From: Amycolatopsis lexingtonensis
GTDB lineage: Bacteria > Actinomycetota > Actinomycetes > Mycobacteriales > Pseudonocardiaceae
Assembly (NCBI RefSeq): GCF_014873755.1
Contig: NZ_JADBEG010000001.1
Location: 7,042,501-7,106,500 of the forward strand
DNA length: 64,000 bases
Direction of reading: 5' to 3'
The notes under the pieces are model-generated. The model had not been told where the DNA came from. It worked only from the letters and a program-made list of their open reading frames with translations, and searched no databases. Position 1 is the first letter of the stretch. The number at the start of each line of letters is the position of its first letter. This document shows positions 41,307 to 50,481 of the stretch, one piece after another. The position numbers and the translations under genes were made by a program.

Positions 41307-41882
41307 TTACGCCTTGGGCAGTTTCGGCTCGACGATCTTCGTCGCAACCTCTTCGGCGACCTGGCAGGCCTTGTCGACCGTGTTGGTGGCGGTCACGTTG
41401 ACGTCGACCCGCGCCTTGTCCCCGACACCGAGCGCGACCGTGCACCCGAGGGGCGCCTGGCTTGATGCCTGCTTCGCCTTGCGGCCGTTGACGTCCAGGT
41501 CCTTGATGCCACCGCCGGTGTCGACGACCGAGTCGAGGGGGGCATCGTCGCGGATGGCGACGCCGATGATGATGCCCTCTTCGCTGGCGTCGCTGAGGTG
41601 ATGCTGGTAGGAGCAGACACGAGCGCCACCGAGCTTCTTCTCCTCCGCTTCGCCGAAAGAGGTCGCGTAAGGCGCCACATCAGCTGCGGTGAGCAGAGTG
41701 CACGGCTCGAGCGAGGTGGTCGAAGCGTTGCCCGGATCCGCCGAACTCGACTCTTGCGAAGACGGCGCACTCGACTCCGAGGCGGCGGGCGAAGCCGTCC
41801 CGTTCTTCGGGTCCGTGCAGCCGGCCAGCAAAAGAGCGCCCGCGATGACGGGCAGAGCAGCGCGTGCGAGGAGTTTCATCAT
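41307..41882 (-). CDS. DUF3558 family lipoprotein
   Basis: 191 residues. Signal peptide with lipobox LLLAGC (modified Cys22), a Ser/Ala-rich linker, then the DUF3558 core with EPCTLLTAADVAPYA, CSYQ and a C-terminal CQVAEEVATKI. Conserved cysteines (about 61, 91, 147, 172) suggest two disulfides. Actinobacterial DUF3558 lipoproteins often sit beside ESX-like substrates; their role is unknown. It is 3 bases after the upstream gene. Confidence 0.88.
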   Translation of the reverse strand: MMKLLARAALPVIAGALLLAGCTDPKNGTASPAASESSAPSSQESSSADPGNASTTSLEPCTLLTAADVAPYATSFGEAEEKKLGGARVCSYQHHLSDASEEGIIIGVAIRDDAPLDSVVDTGGGIKDLDVNGRKAKQASSQAPLGCTVALGVGDKARVDVNVTATNTVDKACQVAEEVATKIVEPKLPKA

Positions 41883-41885
41883 TCC

Positions 41886-42332
41886 CTAGGGCTTGGTCTT
41901 CAGGCCGTCGAGAGCGGCGTTCTCGGATTCGTGGTAGAGACCCGCGGCGCGGGACAGCGCCTCGTTGGCCTGCTGCGCCACCTGCTTGAGCTGGGTAAGC
42001 ACGACACCCGCGGACCCTTCGGCCTGGGCCGCGCCCTTCTGGTCGTGAGCCGCGATGGTGTGCCCGTAGGGGTGGTTGCCCAGCTGGGGCGACTGGTTGA
42101 GGATGTAGGTCGTTTCGCTCAGGCCGTTCAGGTCGTCGACCAACTGGGTCAGGGCGGTCTGGAGCGGCTTGACGCCCTCCGGGGTGATCTTGAAACCACC
42201 GCTCTTGGCCGCGTCGACCAGCTTCTGCGTCTCCGCCGTCACGCTCTGCACCGCGGCGCTCATGGCACCCGACGAGAGCGGGTTGACGATGTCCGCGAAG
42301 GAGCCGCCGCCTCCGCCGTCCGCTATCAGCAT
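41886..42332 (-). CDS. Small helical ESX-associated protein
   Basis: 148 residues. Two long helical stretches (about 22-80 and 98-146, for example VTAETQKLVDAAKSGGFKIT and VVLTQLKQVAQQANEALSRA) without signal peptide or tryptophan; the N-terminus is Gly-rich. It resembles ESX-type helical substrates or secretion partners of the Pseudonocardiaceae PPE-like clusters but lacks the WxG turn, so the assignment rests on context. Confidence 0.7.
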   Translation of the reverse strand: MLIADGGGGGSFADIVNPLSSGAMSAAVQSVTAETQKLVDAAKSGGFKITPEGVKPLQTALTQLVDDLNGLSETTYILNQSPQLGNHPYGHTIAAHDQKGAAQAEGSAGVVLTQLKQVAQQANEALSRAAGLYHESENAALDGLKTKP

Positions 42333-42461
42333 CGCAGTCCACCCCGAATTCGCTTCGCCCGTGCGTGTGCACCCGGGAGTCTACTAGCCGGGCACCCAGC
42401 GCAACCGCGCTTCACCGATCTTCGGTTCGGACGCACCCGGCGCCCGGGCGGTTCCCGAAGC

Positions 42462-43226
42462 TCAGAACTGGCCTTCGAGCTGGGCGTACAGCTGCTGGGC
42501 CAGGCGTGCGTTGTCGGCCGGGGCGTAGGTGAGCCAGCGCTGGCCGTCCGCGGCCGTCCTCGAGGACATCAGCCAGCGGCCGGCCGGGGTGTCGAACCAG
42601 GCCAGGGGCGGGTACGTGCCGCCGCGGGTCTGGGCCGTGAACTGGCCCACGCGCTTCTTCGGTTCCTGGAAGACCCGCTCGATCATGCGGACCTGGGGAC
42701 CGCCGCCGCCACTCTGGCCGCGGGGGCCGCTGACGCCCGCGAACGGGTCGTACGCCTCGTCGCGCCGCTGGGTGCGGGGCTGCTGGACCGGGCGGGAGAT
42801 GGTCACCGACTGGCCGGGGGCGGCCGGGGTGAGCGGGAGGAGGTCGACGATCGCCGGGACGATGCCGGTCGGGCGGACCTCCTCGAAGACGATGAGGTTC
42901 TCCTCCTGCTTGGCGAGCACCGCGAACTGGCCGTCGGAAGCGACGCGGGCGAACAGCTGCCGGTCGCCCAGCTCAGCGGCCGCGCTGATGGTCACGCTGC
43001 CGCGGACGAACGTCGACAGCGCCAGCTCGGCGTCGGCGTCGAGGCGGCCGCGGCTCCACAGCCCGCGGCCGGTCAGGTCGCGGACGACGGCGTCGCGGAT
43101 CATCGCGCGCTGCTCGACCGTCGTGCCGACGTGCGGCACCTCGAACGGCGTCGGCGCGCGGCCCAGCCCGAGCTGCTCGAGCAGGATGTCCACCGCTGCC
43201 AGCGACAGCGAGAACGAGTGAGGCAT
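42462..43226 (-). CDS. EspG-family ESX secretion chaperone
   Basis: 254 residues from the ATG at 43226 behind GGGGGGAAAAGG. The opening SLAAVDILLEQLGLGRAPTPFEVPHVG, the central IVFEEVRPTGIVPAIVDLLP and the C-terminal FTAQTRGG-WFDTPAGRWLM blocks match EspG proteins. EspG keeps PE-PPE substrates soluble and hands them to the ESX machinery. It is the first gene of the cluster, consistent with the PPE-like gene downstream being its client. Confidence 0.88.
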   Translation of the reverse strand: MPHSFSLSLAAVDILLEQLGLGRAPTPFEVPHVGTTVEQRAMIRDAVVRDLTGRGLWSRGRLDADAELALSTFVRGSVTISAAAELGDRQLFARVASDGQFAVLAKQEENLIVFEEVRPTGIVPAIVDLLPLTPAAPGQSVTISRPVQQPRTQRRDEAYDPFAGVSGPRGQSGGGGPQVRMIERVFQEPKKRVGQFTAQTRGGTYPPLAWFDTPAGRWLMSSRTAADGQRWLTYAPADNARLAQQLYAQLEGQF

Positions 43227-43339
43227 CGCCTTTTCCCCCCGCGGGTTCTTCCGATCTCGGGAAACGGTACCGCCACCGGGTGCTCCGCCCTCAGCGAACC
43301 CGCTTGCCGCGCGAAGATCGCCGCTGGTCCGATGGACGC

Positions 43340-43585
43340 ATGGCCGATCCGAAACCCGCACTCGTACTGCACCTCGCCACCGGCGGGCAACCGCTGCTGT
43401 TCGCGCTGACGACCGAGCAATCCGCCACGCTGGCGGGCAGGCTCGCCCAGCTCGTGAAGGAGGGCTCGGTCGAAGCGGTGACCACCAAGGACCACCCGGC
43501 GGTCGTGATCAACTTCGCCCACGTGGCCGCCGCGTACGTCGACGACCTCACCCGGAAGAGCACGGTCTTCGGCATCCACGCTTGA
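43340..43585 (+). CDS. Conserved hypothetical small protein
   Basis: 81 residues from the ATG at 43340. Compact alpha/beta pattern (ALVLHLATGGQPLLFALTTE, LAGRLAQLVKEGSVEAVTT, AVVINFAHVAAAYVDDL). No signal or membrane segment. Divergent from espG and convergent with glfT2. I do not recognise the family; codon bias supports it as real. Confidence 0.72.
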   Translation: MADPKPALVLHLATGGQPLLFALTTEQSATLAGRLAQLVKEGSVEAVTTKDHPAVVINFAHVAAAYVDDLTRKSTVFGIHA

Positions 43586-43617
43586 GGCCGCCCCACGGCT
43601 GAGCGTGGGACGGCCTC
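43584..43617. terminator. Bidirectional terminator between the small gene and glfT2
   Basis: Arms 43584-43596 and 43605-43617 pair over 13 bases with one mismatch and an 8-base loop. The hairpin begins within the stop codon of the small gene and ends 14 bases before the end of convergent glfT2. Confidence 0.75.
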
Positions 43618-43630
43618 GGCGAACCCGTGG

Positions 43631-45550
43631 TCAGAGCTTGTACAGGCGCTTCCAGTTCTCGCGCGAGGTCAGCTCGGGCATGGCGCGCTTGTACTGCTCC
43701 TGCACCGCCGCGCCTTCCTTGCGCAGCCGCTGGACCACCTTCGCTCCACGCTTGGCCAGGTCGAACATCTTGACCTTGTCGTAGGACCGGACGCGGACGC
43801 CTTCCTGGTTCGCGTCCGTCACGACCGCCGTGTCGAACAGGGCGATGTGCCACCAGTTCGCCTCGTCGATCGGGACCGCGCCGAGGCCGAAGCGGCTGCG
43901 GCCGAGGACCCGGTCGAGCACGCGCTTGATCAGCACCAGGCGCTGCATGCTGGGCCGCGGCGCGCTGTTGATGATGCCGATGTCGTTGGACGCGATACCC
44001 GGGACGTCGGTCGCCTTGTGCCGCTTGGTCTCCGGGTAGGCGTCGCGGATCCGGCGGATCTCCTGCATCGCCTCGACCCCACCGTCACGCAGGATCTCCG
44101 GACCCTCGAGGAAGTCCTCGACGGCCTTGATCAGCGTCGCCGACAAGCCGTACTGCATGCCGAGCAGATAGCGCACCAGCTGCGCCAGCAGCACCCGCGA
44201 GAGCAGGTTCAGGTTGAACGGCGAGTGCAGCGCGGCGGTGATGATCGAGTTACGCAGGTTGAAGTACCGGTGCCACTCGTCCCAGTCCTTCATGTGGAAG
44301 TCCGCGTGCCACACGCCCGCGCCCGGCAGCGTCACGGTCGGGAAGCCGTGCGCGCGGGCCCGGTAGGAGTACTCCGCGTCGTCCCACTGGAAGAAGAACG
44401 GCAGCGGGTAGCCGGTCGCCTGCACGACCTCGTACGGGATCAGGCACGACCACCAGCCGTTGTAGCCGGCGTCGAGGCGGCGCTCCTGACGGTTCGGCTT
44501 GAGCGTCTCCTCGTCCACGCCGAGCAGGTCGGCCGTCGACAGCGAGTGCTCGACCGGCTGGCCGGGCTCGAGGGTGTTGAGCCGGGCGTACTCGGCGCCG
44601 ACGTGCAGCTGGTTCGGGTGGAACAGGTTCAGCATCTGGCCGCCGACGATGATCGGGTTGGCGGCGCGGTTGGAGAACGCCGTCATCCGGATCACCAGGT
44701 CCGGCTCGAGCAGCACGTCGTCGTCCATGAACAGGACGTTCGCGTGCTCGGTCGCGGTGTGCCCGGCCACCTCGAACAGACCGCGGGTGAAACCACCGGC
44801 ACCACCGAGGTTCGGCTGCTTGATGTAGTGCAGCTTGTCCGCGAGGTCCTTCGCGACCTGCTCGAACCCCTCACGCGACTCCACCAGGTCGGTGCCCTGG
44901 TCGGCGACGTAGATCGCGTCCAGGGTCTCCAGCGAGGAGACGTCCGCGGCGAGCGCCTGCAGGTTCTTCAGGCAGTCGTCGGCGCGGTTCATCGTGCAGA
45001 TCGTCACCGCCGTCGGGCGGATCTTCTCCGGCGCCTCGACCGTCCAGCGGACCTGCTCCACCCGCAGCGTCTGGCCACCCTCGGTCTCCAGGTCCAGCCA
45101 GAGCGCGCCACCGTCGTAGAACTTGTCCAGCTTGCCGGTCAGCACGACCTTCAGCTGCGTGGCGTCGGCGACCTGCTCGGCGGCCACCACACGCGGCTCA
45201 CCCTCGACGTCGGACGCACCCATCGACAGCAGGCCGGTGCCGGTCACGACGGCCTCGACCGAGACCTCTGACACGGTCGTCCAACGCTGCCAGTAGCTGG
45301 CCGGGAACCGGCCGAAGTACGTGTTGCCCGACACCTTGGAGGCGGGCTCCAGGGAGATCACCGCACGTTCCCGCACGGCCGAGCCCCACTCAAGCTCGGC
45401 GTACAGGTCCTTGCTGACGATCGGCGCCGGGCCGGCGTAGAGCCCACGCTGCGCCGTCAGGCGACCCTGCGGAGTGTGCTCGGTGAACCGCGTCTCGGCG
45501 GCCGCGCCGGCTTGGGTGGTCGGCGCCGGGGTGGCTGTTTTACCGGGCAT
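43631..45550 (-). CDS. glfT2: Galactofuranosyltransferase GlfT2 (GT78/GT2), Rv3808c-like
   Basis: 639 residues, close to the 637 of the M. tuberculosis enzyme. An N-terminal beta-sandwich (about 1-175) precedes the GT-A domain with NLGGAGGFTRG and DDD at 276-278 (FMDDDV), then WDDAEYSYRA and the catalytic His/Asp region HADFHMKDWDEWHRYFNLRN (HADFH). It polymerises galactofuranose with alternating beta-1,5 and beta-1,6 bonds. Here it follows the GtrA gene (8-base gap) rather than sitting next to glf as in mycobacteria. Confidence 0.96.
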   Translation of the reverse strand: MPGKTATPAPTTQAGAAAETRFTEHTPQGRLTAQRGLYAGPAPIVSKDLYAELEWGSAVRERAVISLEPASKVSGNTYFGRFPASYWQRWTTVSEVSVEAVVTGTGLLSMGASDVEGEPRVVAAEQVADATQLKVVLTGKLDKFYDGGALWLDLETEGGQTLRVEQVRWTVEAPEKIRPTAVTICTMNRADDCLKNLQALAADVSSLETLDAIYVADQGTDLVESREGFEQVAKDLADKLHYIKQPNLGGAGGFTRGLFEVAGHTATEHANVLFMDDDVLLEPDLVIRMTAFSNRAANPIIVGGQMLNLFHPNQLHVGAEYARLNTLEPGQPVEHSLSTADLLGVDEETLKPNRQERRLDAGYNGWWSCLIPYEVVQATGYPLPFFFQWDDAEYSYRARAHGFPTVTLPGAGVWHADFHMKDWDEWHRYFNLRNSIITAALHSPFNLNLLSRVLLAQLVRYLLGMQYGLSATLIKAVEDFLEGPEILRDGGVEAMQEIRRIRDAYPETKRHKATDVPGIASNDIGIINSAPRPSMQRLVLIKRVLDRVLGRSRFGLGAVPIDEANWWHIALFDTAVVTDANQEGVRVRSYDKVKMFDLAKRGAKVVQRLRKEGAAVQEQYKRAMPELTSRENWKRLYKL

Positions 45551-45558
45551 TGAGTTCC

Positions 45559-46029
45559 TCAGTTCTCCTCGGTCGACGGCTCGCGGAAGACGACCCACTT
45601 GAGCATCACGAAATTGATCACCGTGGCCGTGGCCTGCGACACGGCCCAGCACAGTGTGTGCTGCCACGCCGATTCCGGCAGAACCTGCAGCATCAGCTGG
45701 TTCACCCCGACCGCGACGAAGAACGTCACGGTGTAGAGCAGGACGAACGAGCCGACCTGCGCCTTGCCGTCACGGCGCCCACCCGAGAAGGTGAACTTCC
45801 GGTTCAGGAAGAAGGCCGTGGTCGTGCCCACGATGAAAGAGATAGCGCGGGCGACGTCGACCCACGGTGAAGTGGCCATCCCGGCCACCTGGGTCAGCAG
45901 CGTGTACGTGCCCAGGTCGACCAGGGCGCAGAAGCCGCCGATCAGGGCGAAGCGAATGAGCTGCCCGAGCAGTCCGATGCTGGACGGCTGAGCAGCTGCG
46001 ATGTCGGCTTGCGGATCGGTCGCCACCAC
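45559..46029 (-). CDS. GtrA-like membrane protein, Rv3789-like
   Basis: 156 residues with four membrane helices (about 20-45, 58-80, 90-112, 122-145). The loop FFLNRKFTFSG is the GtrA signature. In mycobacteria Rv3789 lies next to dprE1 and has been linked to handling of decaprenyl-phospho-arabinose or recruitment of AftA. It is divergent from dprE1 and upstream of glfT2 on the same strand. A GAGG site precedes the GTG start. Confidence 0.9.
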   Translation of the reverse strand: MVATDPQADIAAAQPSSIGLLGQLIRFALIGGFCALVDLGTYTLLTQVAGMATSPWVDVARAISFIVGTTTAFFLNRKFTFSGGRRDGKAQVGSFVLLYTVTFFVAVGVNQLMLQVLPESAWQHTLCWAVSQATATVINFVMLKWVVFREPSTEEN

Positions 46030-46154
46030 TGCATTACCTCGTTGCCTGAGTCATGGTCACCCGCGCGGGCGCTTGTGCCTTGATGCGCAAAGTGTAGAAG
46101 CGAGCACTTCAGGGTCACGTTCCGGGCGTCGTTCGGCGTGGCTACCCTGGTCGG

Positions 46155-47528
46155 GTGACCCACGTACCCGAGACACAGCGACGCACGCTTTCCGGCTGGG
46201 GACGCACCGCTCCGACCGTCGCCGACGTCCTGACCACACCGGACGTCGAGACCATCGCGCGCGCCGTGCGCCAGGCCGGCGGGCGCGGCGTCATCGCTCG
46301 TGGCCTCGGCCGGTCCTACGGCGACCCGGCGCAGAACGCGGGCGGCCTGGTCGTCGACATGACCGCGCTCGACCGGATCCACTCGATCGACCCCGACTCG
46401 GGCCTGGTCGACCTGGACGCCGGCGTCAGCCTCGACAAGCTGATGCGCGAGGCGCTGCCGCACGGCCTGTGGGTCCCGGTGCTCCCGGGCACCCGGCAGG
46501 TGACGATCGGCGGCGCGATCGCCAACGACATCCACGGCAAGAACCACCACAGCGCGGGCAGCTTCGGCAACCACGTCGTGTCGATGGACCTGCTGACCGC
46601 GGACGGCCAGGTGCGCACGCTGACCCCGGAGGGCCCCGAGTCGGAGCTGTTCTGGGCGACCGTCGCCGGCATCGGCCTGACCGGGATCATCGTCCGGGCG
46701 ACGGTCCGGATGAAGAAGACCGAGACCGCGTACTTCATCGTGGACGCCGACCGCACGTCGAACCTGGACGAGACGCTCGGCCTGTTCACCGACGGCTCGG
46801 ACCTGACCTACGACTACTCGATGTCGGTGCCGGACCTGATCTCGTCGGACCACCGCCTCGGCCGGGCGACGTTCTCGCGCGGCTCGCTGGCGAAGCTCGA
46901 CCAGCTGCCGCCGAAGCTGCGCGCCGAGCCGCTGAAGTTCGACGCGCCGCAGCTGGCGACCCTGCCGGACGTCTTCCCGAACGGCCTGGGCAACAAGCTC
47001 ACGTTCGGGCTGATCAACGAGCTGTGGCAGAAGACCGTGCCCAAGAAGGGCGCGCGCGGCAAGATCCAGAACCTGACGCAGTTCTACCACCCGCTGGACA
47101 TGCTGAGCGAGTGGAACCGCGCCTACGGCTCCAAGGGCTTCCTGCAGTACCAGTTCTCGGTGCCGTTCGGCGCGGAGGACCAGCTCAAGGCCATCTGCCG
47201 GCGGATCGCGACCTCGGGCCACTACTCGTTCCTCAACGTCTTCAAGCGCATGGGCGACGCCAACCCGGCGCCGATGTCGTGGCCGTCGCCGGGCTGGATG
47301 CTCAGCGTCGACTTCCCGATCAAGGACGGCCTGAGCCGGTTCTGCCTGGAGCTGGACGACGCCGTGCTCGCCGCGGGTGGCCGGCTGTACACCGCGAAGG
47401 ACTCCCGGACGTCGGCGGAGACGTTCGCGAAGATGTACCCGCGGCTCGAAGAATGGCGCAAGATCCGCGCTTCCGTTGACCCCGAAGGCGTTTTCGCCTC
47501 TGACATGAGCCGGAGGCTCGAACTGTGA
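46155..47528 (+). CDS. dprE1: Decaprenylphosphoryl-beta-D-ribose 2-oxidase DprE1, Rv3790-like
   Basis: 457 residues. FAD-binding PCMH domain with [36 protein letters not shown], and a C-terminal ALO-type domain ending [16 protein letters not shown]. It oxidises the 2'-OH of decaprenylphosphoryl ribose in the only known route to arabinose donors for arabinogalactan. The benzothiazinone-reactive Cys387 of M. tuberculosis corresponds to Ser384 here ([10 protein letters not shown]; codon AGC at 47304-47306). Leaderless: GTG 6 bases after TACCCT (46143-46148). It overlaps dprE2 by four bases. Confidence 0.96.
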   Translation: MTHVPETQRRTLSGWGRTAPTVADVLTTPDVETIARAVRQAGGRGVIARGLGRSYGDPAQNAGGLVVDMTALDRIHSIDPDSGLVDLDAGVSLDKLMREALPHGLWVPVLPGTRQVTIGGAIANDIHGKNHHSAGSFGNHVVSMDLLTADGQVRTLTPEGPESELFWATVAGIGLTGIIVRATVRMKKTETAYFIVDADRTSNLDETLGLFTDGSDLTYDYSMSVPDLISSDHRLGRATFSRGSLAKLDQLPPKLRAEPLKFDAPQLATLPDVFPNGLGNKLTFGLINELWQKTVPKKGARGKIQNLTQFYHPLDMLSEWNRAYGSKGFLQYQFSVPFGAEDQLKAICRRIATSGHYSFLNVFKRMGDANPAPMSWPSPGWMLSVDFPIKDGLSRFCLELDDAVLAAGGRLYTAKDSRTSAETFAKMYPRLEEWRKIRASVDPEGVFASDMSRRLEL

Positions 47529-48280
47529 TCGACGCGGTGGGCAACCCCCAATCCCTGCTCCTGCTCGGCGGCACGTCCGACATCGCGCTGGCGATCGCCG
47601 AGAAGTACCTGGCCGAGAAGCCGCTGCGGGTCGTGCTGGCCGCGCGCCCGTCGCCCCGCCTGGACGCGGCCGCGCAGCGCCTGAAGGACAAGGGCGCCGA
47701 GGTGTCCACTGTGGACTTCGACGCCAAGGACACGGCGTCGCACCCGGGCGTGCTGGACAAGGCGTTCGAGGGCGGCGACATCGACGTGGCAGTCGTGGCG
47801 TTCGGCCTGCTCGGCGACCCGGAAGAGGTCTGGCAGGACCACGCGAAGGCCGTCGAGCTGGCGACCGTGAACTACACGGCCGCGGTGTCGGTCGGCGTCG
47901 CGCTGTCGGAGAAGCTCAAGGCGCAGGGCCACGGCACGGTGATCGCGCTGTCGTCGGTGGCCGGCGAGCGCGTCCGGCGGTCCAACTTCGTCTACGGCTC
48001 CACGAAGGCCGGTTTCGACGGGTTCTACCTGGGCCTGGGCGAGGCGCTCGCGCCGTCCGGCGTGCAGGTGACGGTCGTCCGGCCGGGTCACGTCAAGACG
48101 AAGATGACCGAGGGCCTGAAGGACGCTCCCCTGGCGCAGACCGCCGAGCAGGTGGCGGAGACCGCCGTCACGGCCGCGCGAGCGGGCAAGGACCTCGTGT
48201 GGGCGCCGGCGCAGTTCCGCCTGGTGATGTCGGCACTGCGGCACGTGCCGCGGCCGATCTTCCGCAAGCTGCCGATCTGA
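47525..48280 (+). CDS. dprE2: Decaprenylphosphoryl-2-keto-ribose reductase DprE2, Rv3791-like
   Basis: 251 residues. SDR motifs [15 protein letters not shown], active Ser in [12 protein letters not shown] and YGSTK. It reduces the DprE1 product to decaprenylphosphoryl arabinose. The start overlaps the dprE1 stop, giving the usual coupled pair. It contains a TCCACTGTGGA palindrome (47705-47715) coding Ser-Thr-Val-Asp. Confidence 0.96.
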   Translation: MIDAVGNPQSLLLLGGTSDIALAIAEKYLAEKPLRVVLAARPSPRLDAAAQRLKDKGAEVSTVDFDAKDTASHPGVLDKAFEGGDIDVAVVAFGLLGDPEEVWQDHAKAVELATVNYTAAVSVGVALSEKLKAQGHGTVIALSSVAGERVRRSNFVYGSTKAGFDGFYLGLGEALAPSGVQVTVVRPGHVKTKMTEGLKDAPLAQTAEQVAETAVTAARAGKDLVWAPAQFRLVMSALRHVPRPIFRKLPI

Positions 48281-48285
48281 CGCGA

Positions 48286-48870
48286 TCAGGCGGTTCCGTC
48301 GAAGGCCCGGACCGCGAAGGCCGGGTCTTCGACGAAGAGCTTCAGCACGCGGATCTTTTCCGTGCCGCCGAGCGGGCGGGTCGCGGCGACCGGCCGGTGC
48401 AGCCGGACGACGACGTTGGTCTCCATGTTCTGCGGCATGACCAGCTCCTCGGCACCCCAGACGAGGGTCCTCGCGCTCGCGTGGTTCTCCGTGCGCCGGG
48501 TGAAGCTCTCGACGTCCGCGCGCGGCAGCCGCAGGTCGAACTGCGCGAAGGCCCGCACGCGCAGCTCGTCCGCTGACACCACGTGCGGCCGGGTGGTCCC
48601 CGCCGCCAGCGTGCCGAGCAGCCACGCCGCGGTGTAGACCTCCGCCAGCAGCAGGAGCGCGTCCCCGACCGGACCGAAGTCGACGAGCAGGAACGCTCCG
48701 GTCTCGACGAGCGAGACGACGAGGAACACCACGATCATCGGCCGTTGCGGACCGGCGTACGGGAGCGCCACACCGCCGTCCGGGACATCTTTGCGCCCGC
48801 GCAGCAGCAACCAGATGCTCGAGAAGAGGACGGCCTCGTGCCGCACCGCCCGCCGGAATGCCCCCATCAC
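48286..48870 (-). CDS. Hypothetical membrane protein
   Basis: 194 residues. Two adjacent membrane helices (about 43-62 and 66-88) and a soluble C-terminal half (ADELRVRAFAQFDLRLPRAD, GAEELVMPQNMETNVVVRLH). The start may be the GTG at 48870 or the next ATG; TAGGCT lies just upstream. I recognise no family. It is convergent with dprE2 and 12 bases after the GT-C gene, so it may belong to the glf-to-GT-C operon. Confidence 0.75.
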   Translation of the reverse strand: MMGAFRRAVRHEAVLFSSIWLLLRGRKDVPDGGVALPYAGPQRPMIVVFLVVSLVETGAFLLVDFGPVGDALLLLAEVYTAAWLLGTLAAGTTRPHVVSADELRVRAFAQFDLRLPRADVESFTRRTENHASARTLVWGAEELVMPQNMETNVVVRLHRPVAATRPLGGTEKIRVLKLFVEDPAFAVRAFDGTA

Positions 48871-48882
48871 CGGCCAGCCTAG

Positions 48883-50400
48883 CTAGCTCCCGGCGGCGTG
48901 GGCAGGCACCAGGTACAGGTTCTGGCTGCCCATCCACGGCGAGTCGATCCGCCAGCTCGCCAGTGCCGCCGGCGGGGGCGCGCGGCGGGTCGTCGCCAGG
49001 ACCAGGTCCGGGCTGATCGGCGCGACGCTGTGGTCGAAGTTGTGGAAGTTGGCTTCCAGCAGCGCGCGGCCGATGTCGCCGCTGCGGCGCTTCGTCTCGG
49101 TGATCGCCGGGTCGACCGCGCCGCGGTCGGAGAACTCGTCGACCAGTTCGCAGTCGCACGCGTAGGCCAGCGCGCCGACCTCGCCCGCCGTCTCCACCTT
49201 GCGGCCGTGGGCGATCGCCGCCAGTTCCTGGCCGATCTCGCGGTACTCCGTCGTCGACGCGTGGTTGCTGGTGATCGGCGCGAACTGGCGCGGGAGGCCC
49301 GGCATCGCGTACACGGCGACGCTGGCGGCGACCACCGCGGCGGCGGCCGTCCACGTCCCGCGGCGCACCCGCTCGGGGACCGCCGAGGCGCCGGCGGCGA
49401 GGAAGACCGTCGCGCCGATGATGCTGGGCGCGTAGTACCAGTGGTACGGCGGCACGCCGAGGCGGCTGTAGGCGACGTAGTGCAGCGCACCCGCGACGGC
49501 CAGCGCGGCGAACGGCGTCAGGCGGCGGGCGGTTTCGGAACCGCGGCGGTACCGCTCGATCCAGACCACCCCGGCCGCGGCGGCGAGCACCAGCGGCAGG
49601 AACGACAGCGCGGCGGCGGTCGGGAAGTTGCGCCAATACAGCAGCGGGCCGTTCGTGAAGCTGAACGGTCCCCACGACTGCTGGCTGATCTTGATGACGA
49701 GCGTGTCCGGCACGGCCGAGCCGAGCACCAGCCAGCTGAAGCCGAACCACGGGAGCATCACGGCGAGCGCCGAGAACGCCGTCCGCCAGATGCCCACCCA
49801 GAACTCGCGGCGAGCCGCGAACAGCACCGCCGCGATCAGCAGGAGGTCGATCCGAACGAGCGCGAGCAGCCCGATCACGACCCCCAGCCGTCCCGCGTGG
49901 CGCTCGCCGGCGTGGACGAGCGTCCAGACGACGCCGGTGGCGCCGAGCGCGACCTCCAGCCCGATCGACGACAGCAGCAGCGGGTTGACCAGCAGCAGCG
50001 CGAACGTGAGCGGCGCGAACGCGGCCGGCAGCCCGCTGCGCTCGCCGAGCCGGCGCAGGCCCAGCACGAGCAGCACCTGCGCGACGACGAACACGATCCC
50101 GGCGGCGAGGACGGCGTCGCGGACGGCGAACGTGACCGCGCCGAGGGCCAGGACGTTCAGCGGGGACGTCGCGGTGTTCGCCGTCCCCTGCTCGATCAGG
50201 CCCCAGTGGGCGTGGAAGGCGAGGTTCTTCGCGTAGGACAGCGTGATGTAGGTGTCATCGATGAGATGGTGGCTGACCAGGGCGAACACGAGGGCGGAGG
50301 CCACCGCGGCACCCGCCGGGAGGACCCACGGACGGGTGACGGGCACGGCCGCCGGCAGCGCACCGGCGGCCTCGGGGAGTTCTGCGGAGGCGCTTCGCAT
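48883..50400 (-). CDS. GT-C fold polytopic glycosyltransferase candidate
   Basis: 505 residues from the ATG at 50400, 7 bases behind a leaderless TACGGT. About 10-11 membrane helices. The first extracytoplasmic loop carries the acidic pair in HLIDDTYITLSYAKNLAF, the GT-C catalytic pattern that uses polyprenyl-phosphate sugars, and a soluble C-terminal domain follows (about 395-505). It lies near ubiA where mycobacteria have aftB (Rv3805c), so an arabinosyltransferase role is plausible but not shown. Confidence 0.75.
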   Translation of the reverse strand: MRSASAELPEAAGALPAAVPVTRPWVLPAGAAVASALVFALVSHHLIDDTYITLSYAKNLAFHAHWGLIEQGTANTATSPLNVLALGAVTFAVRDAVLAAGIVFVVAQVLLVLGLRRLGERSGLPAAFAPLTFALLLVNPLLLSSIGLEVALGATGVVWTLVHAGERHAGRLGVVIGLLALVRIDLLLIAAVLFAARREFWVGIWRTAFSALAVMLPWFGFSWLVLGSAVPDTLVIKISQQSWGPFSFTNGPLLYWRNFPTAAALSFLPLVLAAAAGVVWIERYRRGSETARRLTPFAALAVAGALHYVAYSRLGVPPYHWYYAPSIIGATVFLAAGASAVPERVRRGTWTAAAAVVAASVAVYAMPGLPRQFAPITSNHASTTEYREIGQELAAIAHGRKVETAGEVGALAYACDCELVDEFSDRGAVDPAITETKRRSGDIGRALLEANFHNFDHSVAPISPDLVLATTRRAPPPAALASWRIDSPWMGSQNLYLVPAHAAGS

Positions 50401-50481
50401 CCCGGACACCGTACCCCGCCCGTGATGCTTCCGTGATCTGAGCGGGGGGCCGGTGGTGCAGACCACAGTCGCCCCGGTGGG

